Assembly: GCF_026586675.1 (NCBI RefSeq)
Contig: NZ_JAODIX010000029.1
Coordinates: forward strand, 1 to 46,742
DNA from: Halorubrum yunnanense
GTDB lineage: Archaea > Halobacteriota > Halobacteria > Halobacteriales > Haloferacaceae
Length of the DNA: 46,742 bases
Direction of reading: 5' to 3'
Position numbers and translations under genes: made by a program. The notes under the pieces were generated by a model, which saw only the letters and a program-made list of their open reading frames with translations, had not been told where the DNA came from and made no database searches. Shown here in pieces: positions 8,301-16,078 of this stretch. Positions within the stretch are counted from its first letter, which is position 1. Each line of letters begins with the position of its first letter.

Positions 8301-10038
8301 CCTCGCGAGCGCCGACGAGCTGCAGATCAAGATGGCGCAGGGGTCGAAGCCCGGCGAGGGCGGTCACCTCCCCGGTGAGAAGGTCAACGAGATGATCGCG
8401 CACGTCCGGTGTTCGACGCCGGGCGTCGGGCTCATCTCGCCGCCGCCGCAACACGACATCTACTCGATCGAGGACCTCAAGCAGCTCATCTTCGATTTAA
8501 AGGCCGCGAGCCCCGACGCCGACGTCAACGTGAAGCTGGTGTCGGAGGCCGGCATCGGCACCATCGCGGCCGGCGTCGCGAAGGCGAACGCGGACGTCGT
8601 CCACGTCTCCGGCCACGACGGCGGGACGGGCGCGTCCCCGAAGACGTCGATCAAGAACGCGGGGCTCCCGTGGGAGCTGGGGCTCGCCGAGGCGAACCAG
8701 ATGCTCCGCGCGACCGGCCTCCGCGACCGCATCCGCGTCACCGCGGACGGCGGGCTCAAGACCGGCCGCGACGTCGCGGTCGCCGCCGCGCTGGGCGCGG
8801 AGGAGTACGTGTTCGGCACCGCGTCGCTCGTCACCTCCGGCTGCGTGATGGCCCGGCAGTGCCACGAGAACACCTGTCCGGTCGGCGTCGCGACCCAGCG
8901 TGAGGACCTCCGCGAGCGCTTCCCCGGCCAGCCGGACCACGTCATCAACTACATGACGTTCATCGCCCAGGAACTCCGCGAGCTCATGGCCGAGCTGGGC
9001 TACACCGAGGTCGAGGAGTTCATCGGCCGCCCCGAGCTCCTCTCCCAGCGCGAGACGGACCACGAGAAGGCGAAGCACCTCGACCTCTCGGCGGTCATCG
9101 CCGAGCCCGCCGGCGACGCCCGGACGAAGACCCGCGAGCAGGAGGACGCCGACATCGAGGAGCTGCTCGACTGGGACCTCATCGACGAGGCGGCCCCGGC
9201 CATCGAGGACGGCGCGCCCGTCGCGCTCACCCGCGACGTGGAGAACGTCGACCGCGCGGTCGGCGCGACCCTCTCGAACCGCGTCGTCTCCGAGCACGGC
9301 GGCGAGGGCCTTCCCGACGACACCGTCAGCTGCCGGTTCGACGGCTACGCCGGCCAGAGCTTCGGCGCGTTCCTCGCGCCGGGCGTCACCTTGGAGCTCA
9401 CCGGCGCCGCCAACGACTACCTCGGGAAGGGGCTCTCTGGCGGCCGGATCGTCGTCAACACCCCCGAGGAGGCCGGTTACGACCCCGCCGAGAACGTCGT
9501 CGCGGGTAACGTCGGGCTGTACGGCGCCACCGCCGGCGAGACCTACGTCAACGGCGTCGCCGGCGAGCGGTTCGGTGTCCGCAACTCCGGCGTGAAGGCG
9601 GTCGTCGAGGGCGTGGGCGACCACGGCTGCGAGTACATGACCGGCGGGGTCGTCGCCGTCCTCGGCGACACCGGTCGGAACTTCGCCGCCGGGATGTCCG
9701 GCGGCGTCGCCTACGTGTACGACCCCGACGACCGGTTCGCCGAGCGTGTGAACCGCGGGATGGTCTCCGTCTCCGAGACGCTCGACGACTCCGACGAGCG
9801 CATGCTCCGCCGGCTCGTGGAGAACCACCGCGCGTACACCGGCAGCGATCGCGCGGCCGAGCTGCTGGACGACTGGACGGCAGCGCTGGGCGACTTCGTG
9901 CGCGTCTTCCCCGACGCGTACGCGGACGTCATCGCCGAGGGCAAGGGCGCCGACGTGCGCGACGAGCCGCCGGCGCCGGCCGAGGCCGTCCCGGGCGCGG
10001 CGAGCGACCCGACCGAGCAGGCGTCGAGCGACGACTGA
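5329..10038 (+). CDS. gltB: Glutamate synthase, large subunit (probably ferredoxin-dependent)
   Basis: It makes two glutamates from glutamine and 2-oxoglutarate. The 1,569-residue protein has the complete large-subunit order. First comes a class II glutaminase domain whose nucleophile would be Cys31 of NCGIGGIVDLDG, exposed after removal of a 30-residue propeptide. A central domain with an acidic repeated linker (EDVxxTE) follows, then the FMN domain (GAKSNTGEGGEPPERF; GSKPGEGGHLPGEK near 1005; SPPPQHDIYS). The 3Fe-4S cysteines are Cys1172, Cys1178 and Cys1183 (CVMARQC/HENTC). A C-terminal GxGxG structural domain ends the protein. ATG 5329 is chosen over the upstream in-frame ATG 5236 because of the TTTAAG box 28 nt before it. 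No small subunit lies nearby, which argues for ferredoxin as donor. Confidence 0.96.
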   Translation: MTEPRNDTRGSSESSGRDGGLATVSDERSNCGIGGIVDLDGDPNHETVTDAVRLLENLEHRGTTGAEENTGDGAGIMVGRPDDFFRDVVDADLPEEYAVGSVFMPTEGSVQAEIHDVIAEVFSVYGLEVLAWRSVPTDNADLGATALDSEPEVAQLFAAPVEGAGLAERFTSEETRPDDADPELLGFDRALYAARREIENAVSDVDGAGRFYVCSLDRQRVVYKGLLKGSQLGDYYPDLTDERFASHVALVHARFSTNTLGAWHLAHPYRNIVHNGEFNTIRGNVNWMRARENDLDHPAFGAELDTIKPVIDDPNQSDTASVDNAVELLLQAGRDLPHTLRMLIPEAFREDDLMDAARTDFYDYHASLVEPWDGPALVIGFDGDRVAGVLDRNGLRPCRYEVTDENRLVVGSEVGALPTDPADVRRRGRLQPGEIFVADPEEGRIVPDDEVFADLTDERYGEWVDEGQVDLDEVVSGVGGDAETVPRLGEREDVEGTEDVDRSEDVDETEGDEDLTVRAHQAAFGYTTDSLNHLVEPMAEDGKDPVGSMGDDTPLSVLTDVDRPLFTYFKQLFAQVSNPPIDYIREELVTSLETRMGNQRNLLDETPEHAEQIVSDSPILTDAETAALKGLSAEPVDGDGPSFASATVDITYDREASLVDAVTRIRNESAAAIEDGADVVVLSDRAVGPDRIAVPSLLATGAVHHHLVRNGLRNRAGVVVESGEPHEVHHIATLVGYGADAIDPYLAYDSIADVVAGPDGADEEEALAAYRGALEDGLLKTMAKMGISTMESYQGAQIFEAVGLASEFVAEYFEGTEIRTEGIGAEEIEDDLRTRHAMAFGADPELETTGEYEHRSSGIKHGWNPQTVGTLQQAVRGGDYEQYREFAELVNDQSEELQTLRGLLEFESDRDPVPVEEVEPVESVVERFSTAAMSLGSISPEAHENNAIAMNRIGAKSNTGEGGEPPERFGTEKACSVKQVASGRFGVTADYLASADELQIKMAQGSKPGEGGHLPGEKVNEMIAHVRCSTPGVGLISPPPQHDIYSIEDLKQLIFDLKAASPDADVNVKLVSEAGIGTIAAGVAKANADVVHVSGHDGGTGASPKTSIKNAGLPWELGLAEANQMLRATGLRDRIRVTADGGLKTGRDVAVAAALGAEEYVFGTASLVTSGCVMARQCHENTCPVGVATQREDLRERFPGQPDHVINYMTFIAQELRELMAELGYTEVEEFIGRPELLSQRETDHEKAKHLDLSAVIAEPAGDARTKTREQEDADIEELLDWDLIDEAAPAIEDGAPVALTRDVENVDRAVGATLSNRVVSEHGGEGLPDDTVSCRFDGYAGQSFGAFLAPGVTLELTGAANDYLGKGLSGGRIVVNTPEEAGYDPAENVVAGNVGLYGATAGETYVNGVAGERFGVRNSGVKAVVEGVGDHGCEYMTGGVVAVLGDTGRNFAAGMSGGVAYVYDPDDRFAERVNRGMVSVSETLDDSDERMLRRLVENHRAYTGSDRAAELLDDWTAALGDFVRVFPDAYADVIAEGKGADVRDEPPAPAEAVPGAASDPTEQASSDD

Positions 10039-10131
10039 GACAGGATCCTCCCGTGTTGACGGGCTCGCCAGGACCCCCGTTCGGTCGGAAGCGGCGAGAT
10101 TCGGCGACCGAGCAGGCCGACCTGAGCAGGG

Positions 10132-10165
10132 CTTAATACCGTTCCACGCCTAGTATCTGAGGAGA
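10132..10165 (+). promoter_or_regulatory. Promoter and ribosome site of dacZ
   Basis: CTTAATACC (10132-10140) is a TATA candidate and GAGGAGA (10159-10165) a Shine-Dalgarno-like site four bases before ATG 10169. The combination suggests a short leader rather than a leaderless transcript. Confidence 0.45.
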
Positions 10166-10168
10166 CGG

Positions 10169-10726
10169 ATGGAAGAACTCGATCAGGTCCTGAAGAAGTA
10201 CGCCACCAGTCAGGACCTCATGGACCAGATCCGATACGTCGCCGAGGCGTTGAGCATGGAGTTCGACAAGTGGGACGACAAGTACGTGAGTGGTCCCAGC
10301 CTGTACTTCCTGGTCGTCGCCGAGACGGATTTCGAGGAGTACACCGACCCGCTCGGAGAGAACGTCTGGCCGACCGATCGCTGCAAGATCGTGCTCGACT
10401 CGCCAGAGGCGTTTCGGCGGGTCGCCGAAGACGTCGCGTTCAGCCGAGACGGCGCCATCATCGTGACCGGGGACGGGACGGTCCAGCGGCAGATGGCCCG
10501 AGTCCGGAGCCCCAACCGCGCGGAGGTGCCGGCGGTCGAGGAGCTCGAGTACCCCGACTGGATGGGGACCAAACACATGAGCGCCCTGGAGACGTCGCTC
10601 CGGGAGAACGTGTTATGGGCGATCACGCTCAGCGAGGAAAACGGTCGCGTCACCACGTATCTCGACGGGACGTATCAGGACTACCCCCGCGAGGAGATCG
10701 GCGGCCGGTGGCGACCGAACTCGTGA
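10169..10726 (+). CDS. dacZ: Diadenylate cyclase (archaeal DacZ type)
   Basis: It should condense two ATP into cyclic di-AMP, a second messenger tied to osmotic and potassium balance. The 185-residue protein is one DAC (DisA_N) domain without extra modules. The DGA motif is present at 94-96 (SRDGAIIV). The second nucleotide-binding motif lies at 133-139 as GTKHMSA, where bacterial enzymes have a GxRHRAA-like sequence. ITLSEENGRVT near 152-162 matches the conserved C-terminal part of the fold. Length and single-domain form fit haloarchaeal DacZ. It follows gltB by 130 bp with its own promoter and ribosome site, so it is probably a separate unit. Confidence 0.85.
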   Translation: MEELDQVLKKYATSQDLMDQIRYVAEALSMEFDKWDDKYVSGPSLYFLVVAETDFEEYTDPLGENVWPTDRCKIVLDSPEAFRRVAEDVAFSRDGAIIVTGDGTVQRQMARVRSPNRAEVPAVEELEYPDWMGTKHMSALETSLRENVLWAITLSEENGRVTTYLDGTYQDYPREEIGGRWRPNS

Positions 10727-10899
10727 CGCCCGCCCTCGTCGGCGTGCCGCCGTTCCGAAACGGCCCCCTCCCGGCGGCGAACCCGCGCCTACGCGTGTCC
10801 GCGCAGGATCGGGCGGCTTCGTGGAACTCCTCGCCGGTCGGCACCGTCCGGTTTAACCCGGAGGGAGACCGAACCACGACATCGGAGCGGTGATCGACG

Positions 10900-12060
10900 A
10901 TGAGTGAAGGCATCTCAGAGGGCGACGCTCTCCGCCGAATGTACCGAGTCACCGCCGATCAGGAGCGACCGCTCGAGGAGAAGCTCCCGGAGTTGTTGGA
11001 CCTGGGCCGCGCGTATCTCGACGTGGAGGCCGGCTTCCTCACCGAGATCGACGACGGGAGGCAGGTGATCGTGGACGCGCGCGGCGACCACGAGCTGCTG
11101 CAGGCCGGCAGGAGCTGCCCGCTGTCGAAGGCGTACTGCAAGCGGACCGTCGACCTCGACGGCGCGCTGACGGTCCAACACGCCCGGGTCGAGGGGTGGG
11201 AAGACGACGCCGCCTACGAGGAGTTCGGGCTGGAGGCGTACATCGGCGCGAAGGTCGTGGTCAACCGCGAGGTGTACGGGACCTTCTGTTTCGCCGACAC
11301 CGAAGCGCGAGACCGCCCCTTCTCGGAGGGCGAGGAGACGTTCGTGGAGCTGCTGGCGCAGTGGGTCGGCTACGAGCTGTTCCGGAAGCAGGCGACCGAG
11401 CGGATGCAGCGGCAGCGTGACCAGCTGGAGGAGTTCACGCGCGTCGTCTCCCACGACATCCGGAACCCGCTCGGGATCGTCGACGGCTACCTCGACATGG
11501 CGGAGCGGACCGGCGACCCGGAGCACTTCCAGCGGTGCCGCGACGCGGTCGACCGAATGGAGTCGCTGCTCGCCGACCTCCTCTTCCTCACCCGCGAGGG
11601 GCAGACGCTCGGGGGGCGCGAGGAGGTCGACCTCGCGGCGCTCGCCCGCGAATCGTGGTCGTTCGTGAGCGGCGAGGCGGCGGGGCTCGCGGTCGACACC
11701 GACCGCGTCGTGATGGGCGACTGGAGCCGCCTCCAGCAGGTGTTCGAGAACCTGTTCCGGAACAGCGTGGAACACGGCGGCGACGACGTGACGGTTCGGG
11801 TCGGCGATCTGGCGGACGGCTCGGGGATCTACGTCGAGGACGACGGGGCTGGGATCCCCGAGGAGGAGCGCGACGAGGTGTTTGTCGACGGCTACACCAC
11901 CGACGTGTCCGGGACGGGGCTGGGGCTGACGATCATCCAGCAGGTCGTCTCGGCGCACGGCTGGGAGATCGCCCTGACCGAGAGCGACGCAGGCGGGGCG
12001 CGGTTCGAGATCAGCGGAATGGAGTTCGTCGAGTCGGAGACCGACGGCGACGGCGAGTAG
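10900..12060 (+). CDS. GAF-domain sensor histidine kinase
   Basis: The 386-residue protein has an N-terminal GAF domain (about 20-160) rich in conserved Cys and His (RSCPLSKAYCKR, VYGTFCFAD). A short coiled coil follows, then HisKA with the phospho-acceptor His185 in SHDIRNPLG. The HATPase part has the N box (FENLFRNSVEH), G1 (DDGAGIP) and G2 (GTGLGLTI). No transmembrane segment is visible, so it is probably a soluble sensor of a small ligand or redox state. No response regulator lies in the window. Its likely TATA (TTTAAC, 10852) is 48 nt upstream, so the transcript would have a short leader. Confidence 0.93.
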   Translation: MSEGISEGDALRRMYRVTADQERPLEEKLPELLDLGRAYLDVEAGFLTEIDDGRQVIVDARGDHELLQAGRSCPLSKAYCKRTVDLDGALTVQHARVEGWEDDAAYEEFGLEAYIGAKVVVNREVYGTFCFADTEARDRPFSEGEETFVELLAQWVGYELFRKQATERMQRQRDQLEEFTRVVSHDIRNPLGIVDGYLDMAERTGDPEHFQRCRDAVDRMESLLADLLFLTREGQTLGGREEVDLAALARESWSFVSGEAAGLAVDTDRVVMGDWSRLQQVFENLFRNSVEHGGDDVTVRVGDLADGSGIYVEDDGAGIPEEERDEVFVDGYTTDVSGTGLGLTIIQQVVSAHGWEIALTESDAGGARFEISGMEFVESETDGDGE

Positions 12061-12204
12061 CGGAGAGGCTTCGTGGCGATCCGCCTCGTGACGTCCCGTC
12101 CCGGTTGCGGTTGAGACGGACACACCGGTGATCGATTTCGGGAGTGGGTGTTGCAGATCGTTGGTGATGATATGCTATTTAAAAGGCACGAGCGACAGCG
12201 ACGA

Positions 12205-12430
12205 TTATTTATAAGTAGCCGGGCCGGTGACGCGCCCCGGTGAGCGGCCCGGAGGGCCGCGAACCGCCGGTGCGAGGGAGTCGGGCGGCCGGAGCAAAGC
12301 GGAGGCCGCCCGACGAGGCTGGGGAGGCGTGAGGTGGTGTGCGGTTGGGGCTGGGGCTTTGGAAGTGTCCACCGCAGAGCCGCCTACCACTTATAAACAG
12401 CCGACAACAACACCACTCGATCACTGATAA
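12205..12430 (-). repeat. Structured intergenic repeat, copy 1 (reverse, lacks stem I)
   Basis: Read on the minus strand, the copy starts with a TATA-bearing unit (TTATAA near 12391) that ends in TTCCAAAGCCCCAG. It then passes directly into the conserved linker ending CCTCCCCAGCCTCG. Two hairpins follow: stem II with 11-bp arms (12280-12290 / 12304-12314) and stem III GCGGCCC/GGGCCGC (12244-12260). The long stem I found in copies 2 and 4 and the GCCCCTTTGAGTCC block are missing, so this looks like a deletion derivative. It lies between a histidine kinase gene and the 3' end of purNH. Confidence 0.7.
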
Positions 12431-12556
12431 CGAACCACTCACCCGACCCGATATACCCACTCCCGCGATCGACCGGGGACTGATCATCAGCGACCGCCCT
12501 CTCTGGCGAATCTGCCTGAATGAGAGGCGGTCACCGTGTCGCCGCAACGGTCGGCG

Positions 12557-14176
12557 TCAGTCGTGGCGGAAGCAGCGCGAGCCGGTGAACGCCATCGCCA
12601 TCTCGTGCTCGTCGGCGGCGGCGATCACGTCCTCGTCGTTGACGGAGCCGCCCGGCTGGATCACGGCCTCGATCCCGGCCTCGGCGGCCTCCTCGATCGC
12701 GTCCGGGAAGGGGAAGAACGCGTCGGAGGCCATCACGGCGCCCTCGGCGGACTTGCCCTCGGCGTCCTTCTCGGCTTTCATCGCCGCGAGCGTCACGGCG
12801 TCGACGCGGGACACCTGCCCCATCCCGACGCCGACCGTCTCGGTGCCGGTCGCGAACAGGATCCCGTTCGACTTGACGTGTTTGAGCGTCTTCCACGCGA
12901 ACGTCATCGTCTCCAGCTGCTCGTCGGTGGGCTCGCGGTCGGTGACGACCTCCAGATCGTCGGCGGTCGGCGACTGGAGGTCCCGGTCCTGCACGAGCCG
13001 CCCGCCGACGATCGGCTTCTCGGTGGACCGCTCGGCGAAGCGGTCGTCCCCCTCGCCGAGCGGGCCGACGTCGAGCACGCGGAGGTTCTGCTTCTCCGTG
13101 AGCACGTCGAGCGCGCTGTCGGTGTAGCCGGGCGCGACGACGACCTCCTTGAACGAGTCGGCGACCGCGGTCGCGGTGTCGGCGTCGCACTCGCGGTTCA
13201 GGGCCACGATACCGCCGAACGCCGACTTCGCGTCGGTGCTGAGCGCGCGGTCGTACGCGTCCGCGAGCGTGTCGCTTGTCGCGCAGCCCGCGGGATTCGT
13301 GTGCTTGATCACGCCGGCCGCCGGCTCGTCGAACTCCTTGACGAGGTTCAGGGCCGCGTCGGCGTCGTTGTAGTTGTTGTACCCCATCCCCTTCGCGCCG
13401 GGGTTCAGCTGGTCGGCGCCGACGACGCCCGCCTCCTCGCGGCCGTCGTCCGCGTAGAGGGCGGCGTCCTGGTGCGGGTTCTCGCCGTAGCGCAGCGTCT
13501 CGGCGCGCTCCTCGGAGACGAACCGCCGCTCCGGGAAGTCGCCGCCGGCGTCGCCCTCGACGGTGACGTCGATCGGGTCGCCGTTCGCGCCGGCCTCGTC
13601 ACCCCCCCGCTCGACCGTCACGCGGTCCTCGGCGAACCACCGGACCGCCCGCGGGTACGCCGTGAACTCCGCGTCGTGGAGCACCCGGTCTTTCAGCGAG
13701 TCGGCGTCGTCGTCGGCGTAGACGGGGACCGGCTCCTGGGTGACGATCGGGCCGTCGTCGACGACCTCGGTGACGACGTGGACGGTACAGCCCGTCGTTC
13801 GGACGCCCGCGTCGAGCACCTGCTCGTGGGCGTCCATCCCCGAGAACGAGGGGAGGAGCGAGGGGTGGACGTTCAGCGTCGTCGGCGCCGCGTCGAGGAA
13901 CTCGTCGGTGAGCACGCGCATGTACCCGTCGAGGCAGACCAAGTCGAAGTCGTAGTCGGCGAGCCGGTCGAGGATTCGTCGCTCGTGGGAGGCCCGCGAC
14001 TCGTCCGCCTCGCGCTCGACGACCTCGGTCGGGATCCGACGTTCCGTCGCGGCCTCCAGCACGGGCGCCTGCTCCCGGTTGGTCAGGACGACGGACAGCT
14101 CCGCGCCGCCCGGCGCGACGTCGGCGATGTGTCTGAGGTTCCGCCCCCGGTTGCTCGCGAGTCCGGCGATCTTCAT
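12557..14176 (-). CDS. purH: Fused GAR transformylase / AICAR transformylase (PurN-PurH)
   Basis: The 539-residue protein joins two formyl-transfer steps of purine synthesis. Residues 1 to about 190 are glycinamide ribonucleotide transformylase, with the catalytic Asn-His-Asp set in NVHPSLLPSF and VVDDGPIV. The remainder is the AICAR transformylase half of PurH, with YNNYNDADAA, KHTNPAGCA and KSAFGG. The IMP cyclohydrolase (MGS-like) domain of bacterial PurH is absent; archaea use the unrelated PurO for that step. ATG 14176 is chosen because PurN families start at MKIAGLASNRG and a TATA-like GATATACG lies about 30 nt upstream; the frame is open 60 nt further. It is divergent from purB, suggesting shared control of the pathway. 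Confidence 0.93.
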   Translation of the reverse strand: MKIAGLASNRGRNLRHIADVAPGGAELSVVLTNREQAPVLEAATERRIPTEVVEREADESRASHERRILDRLADYDFDLVCLDGYMRVLTDEFLDAAPTTLNVHPSLLPSFSGMDAHEQVLDAGVRTTGCTVHVVTEVVDDGPIVTQEPVPVYADDDADSLKDRVLHDAEFTAYPRAVRWFAEDRVTVERGGDEAGANGDPIDVTVEGDAGGDFPERRFVSEERAETLRYGENPHQDAALYADDGREEAGVVGADQLNPGAKGMGYNNYNDADAALNLVKEFDEPAAGVIKHTNPAGCATSDTLADAYDRALSTDAKSAFGGIVALNRECDADTATAVADSFKEVVVAPGYTDSALDVLTEKQNLRVLDVGPLGEGDDRFAERSTEKPIVGGRLVQDRDLQSPTADDLEVVTDREPTDEQLETMTFAWKTLKHVKSNGILFATGTETVGVGMGQVSRVDAVTLAAMKAEKDAEGKSAEGAVMASDAFFPFPDAIEEAAEAGIEAVIQPGGSVNDEDVIAAADEHEMAMAFTGSRCFRHD

Positions 14177-14314
14177 ACGCGAGTGGTCCGACCGATCGCG
14201 TATATCGATTGCGGTCCGGGGCGCCCGAGGATCCACGTTTGCGGATAGGATCGGCGAGCCGCGCCCATAAAAGGGATGAACCTATCCACGTCCGTGCGTC
14301 ACGCCATCGACACG

Positions 14315-14320
14315 CTTTTG
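14315..14320 (+). promoter_or_regulatory. CTTTTG promoter box of purB
   Basis: The first T lies 29 nt before ATG 14345, the same spacing as in the HEWD and MTH865-family genes. It supports 14345 rather than the upstream in-frame ATG 14276 as the start. Confidence 0.45.
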
Positions 14321-14344
14321 CTGGCGCCGGGGGCAGTCGCGGAC

Positions 14345-15784
14345 ATGACGGACCACGCCATCTCGGGCCTGTCGCGGTCGGACCCACTCGCGGCCGTCTC
14401 CCCGCTTGACGGGCGATACGCCTCCCGCACCGCGCCGCTGTCGCCGTACGCGAGCGAGGCCGCGCTCATGCGCGCGCGGAGCCGCGTCGAGGTCGAGTAC
14501 CTGATCGAACTGGCGGCGCTCGACGCGACGCCGATCGCACTCGGCGAGGCGGCCGAGGCGGCCCTCCGCGCGGTCTACGAGGAGTTCTCGGCCGAGGACG
14601 CTCGACTTATAAAGGCGCTCGAGGTCGAGGGCGCCGAGGGGTACGCCGCGACCAACCACGACGTGAAGGCGGTCGAGTACTTCCTCCGGGTGCGGCTGGA
14701 CGGGTTAGAAGAGTCCGGAGCAGTCGCCGACGCGGAGACGCTGTCCCCGTGGATCCACTTCGGGCTCACCAGCGAGGACGTCAACAACCTCGCGCACCGG
14801 CTCCTGTTGGAGCCCGCGGTGAGCGAGGTCCTCGTGCCCGCGGTCCGCGAGGTCCGGGACGCCCTGGTCGACCTCGCGCAGGAACACCGAGAGACGCCGA
14901 TGCTCGCCCGCACTCACGGCCAGCCCGCGACGCCGACGACGTTCGGCAAGGAGATGGCGGTGTACGCCTCGCGGCTCGGCCGCGCGCTCGGCCGCGTCGT
15001 CGTCGCGAACGGCGACCTCTCCGGGAAGCTGGCGGGGGCCTCGGGGACGTACGCGGCCCACGACGCCGCCTACCCGGACGTCGACTGGCGGTCGTTCTCC
15101 CGGTCGTTCGTGCACGGGCTTGAGTTGGAGTACACCCCGCTCGCGACGCAGGTGAACCCCTGCGACGACCTCGCGGCGCTGTTCGACGCGCTTCGGGGGG
15201 TGAACAACGTCCTCCTCGACTTGGACCTGGACGCGTGGCTCTACGTCTCCGACCGGTACCTCGGCCAGCGGGCGGTCGAGGGCGAGACCGGCTCCTCGAC
15301 GATGCCCCACAAGGTGAACCCGATCGACTTCGAGAACAGCGAGGGGAACCTCTCGAAGGCGAACGCCGATCTCACCTTCCTCGCCGACTACGTGACGAGC
15401 TCGCGGCTCCAGCGGGATCTCTCGGACTCCACCGTCAAGCGCAACGTCGGCGCCGCCTTGGCGCACTGTCTCATCGGCTACGGGAAAGCCGAGAGTGGGC
15501 TCGCGAAGGTCGTCCCGAACGAGGCGGTGATGCGCGAGGAGCTGGCGGCGACGCCCGAGGTGATTGGGGAGGCCGTCCAGACGATTCTTCGGCGCGAGGG
15601 CGACACGGACGCCTACGAGCGCGTGAAGGAGCTGACGCGGGGGCGGTCGGTCACGCTTGAGGACTTCCGCGAGCTGTTCGGCGACCTCGACGTCGACGAG
15701 GACGTGCGCGAGGAGCTGCGGGCGCTGACGCCGGCGGGGTACGTCGGCGTCGCCGACGACCTCGTCGACGAGGTCGACGAGTAG
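14345..15784 (+). CDS. purB: Adenylosuccinate lyase
   Basis: It removes fumarate from SAICAR, giving AICAR, and from adenylosuccinate, giving AMP. The 479-residue protein begins near the family's usual SPLDGRY motif. It has the substrate segment ARTHGQPATPTTFGKE and the superfamily signature GSSTMPHKVNP with the mobile catalytic Ser. It is divergent from purNH (168 bp between starts), and its product AICAR is a substrate of the PurH half of that protein. The frame is open upstream to ATG 14276, but the promoter box argues for 14345. Confidence 0.95.
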   Translation: MTDHAISGLSRSDPLAAVSPLDGRYASRTAPLSPYASEAALMRARSRVEVEYLIELAALDATPIALGEAAEAALRAVYEEFSAEDARLIKALEVEGAEGYAATNHDVKAVEYFLRVRLDGLEESGAVADAETLSPWIHFGLTSEDVNNLAHRLLLEPAVSEVLVPAVREVRDALVDLAQEHRETPMLARTHGQPATPTTFGKEMAVYASRLGRALGRVVVANGDLSGKLAGASGTYAAHDAAYPDVDWRSFSRSFVHGLELEYTPLATQVNPCDDLAALFDALRGVNNVLLDLDLDAWLYVSDRYLGQRAVEGETGSSTMPHKVNPIDFENSEGNLSKANADLTFLADYVTSSRLQRDLSDSTVKRNVGAALAHCLIGYGKAESGLAKVVPNEAVMREELAATPEVIGEAVQTILRREGDTDAYERVKELTRGRSVTLEDFRELFGDLDVDEDVREELRALTPAGYVGVADDLVDEVDE

Positions 15785-15815
15785 CTGGGGAATCGGCGAG
15801 AAGGCCCCAAGGGGT

Positions 15816-15941
15816 TTCTCGATCGCGACGAGCGGGACCGGCCTCACGAAGCTGTTCGACGTGCAGAACCGCTCGTTCGTCGTGGTCTCCTGCACGAACT
15901 ACGGCTACTCGGAGATTTATAAGAGCCAGTCGAAGGGGGAA
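15816..15941 (+). pseudogene. Remnant of a zinc-ribbon protein gene (PF09855/DUF2082-like)
   Basis: An uninterrupted frame between purB and the next gene reads TSGTGLTKLFDVQNRSF and then VVVSCTNYGYSEIYKSQSKG. This is the C-terminal half of the short zinc-ribbon family whose usual text is ...GTGxxKLFDVQNxxFxVVxCTNCGYxExY. The N-terminal CPxCG half is missing, no start codon is suitable, and the second Cys of the CTNCGY knuckle has become Tyr (codon at 15900). The reading frame runs on into unrelated sequence. This is a decayed, 5'-truncated copy. Confidence 0.65.
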
Positions 15942-16044
15942 CGCCATCGACTTCTTCGTCGGCTGAGCGCGACGAGACGGTCTCGGGCGGCGAGGCCGTT
16001 CCGGGCGGCTCCCGAGCCCGCCCTGCGGTGCCGAGAACGAGCGA

Positions 16045-16050
16045 TTTATG
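16045..16050 (+). promoter_or_regulatory. TATA-like box before the sensor-domain gene
   Basis: TTTATG lies 34 nt before ATG 16079, within the range seen for other starts in the window, and supports 16079 over the upstream GTG 16028. Confidence 0.4.
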
Positions 16051-16078
16051 TCGGCAGAGGAACCCGTTTCGACCGCGC

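Noticed and set aside
5302-9828. Long antisense frames over gltB
   Set aside because: They are Arg/Val/Asp-biased frames typical of high-GC coding sequence opposite a real gene and show no motifs.
12205-12430. Classification of the structured repeats as insertion sequences
   Set aside because: No transposase, no matching terminal inverted repeats and no evident target duplication could be found around any of the four copies.
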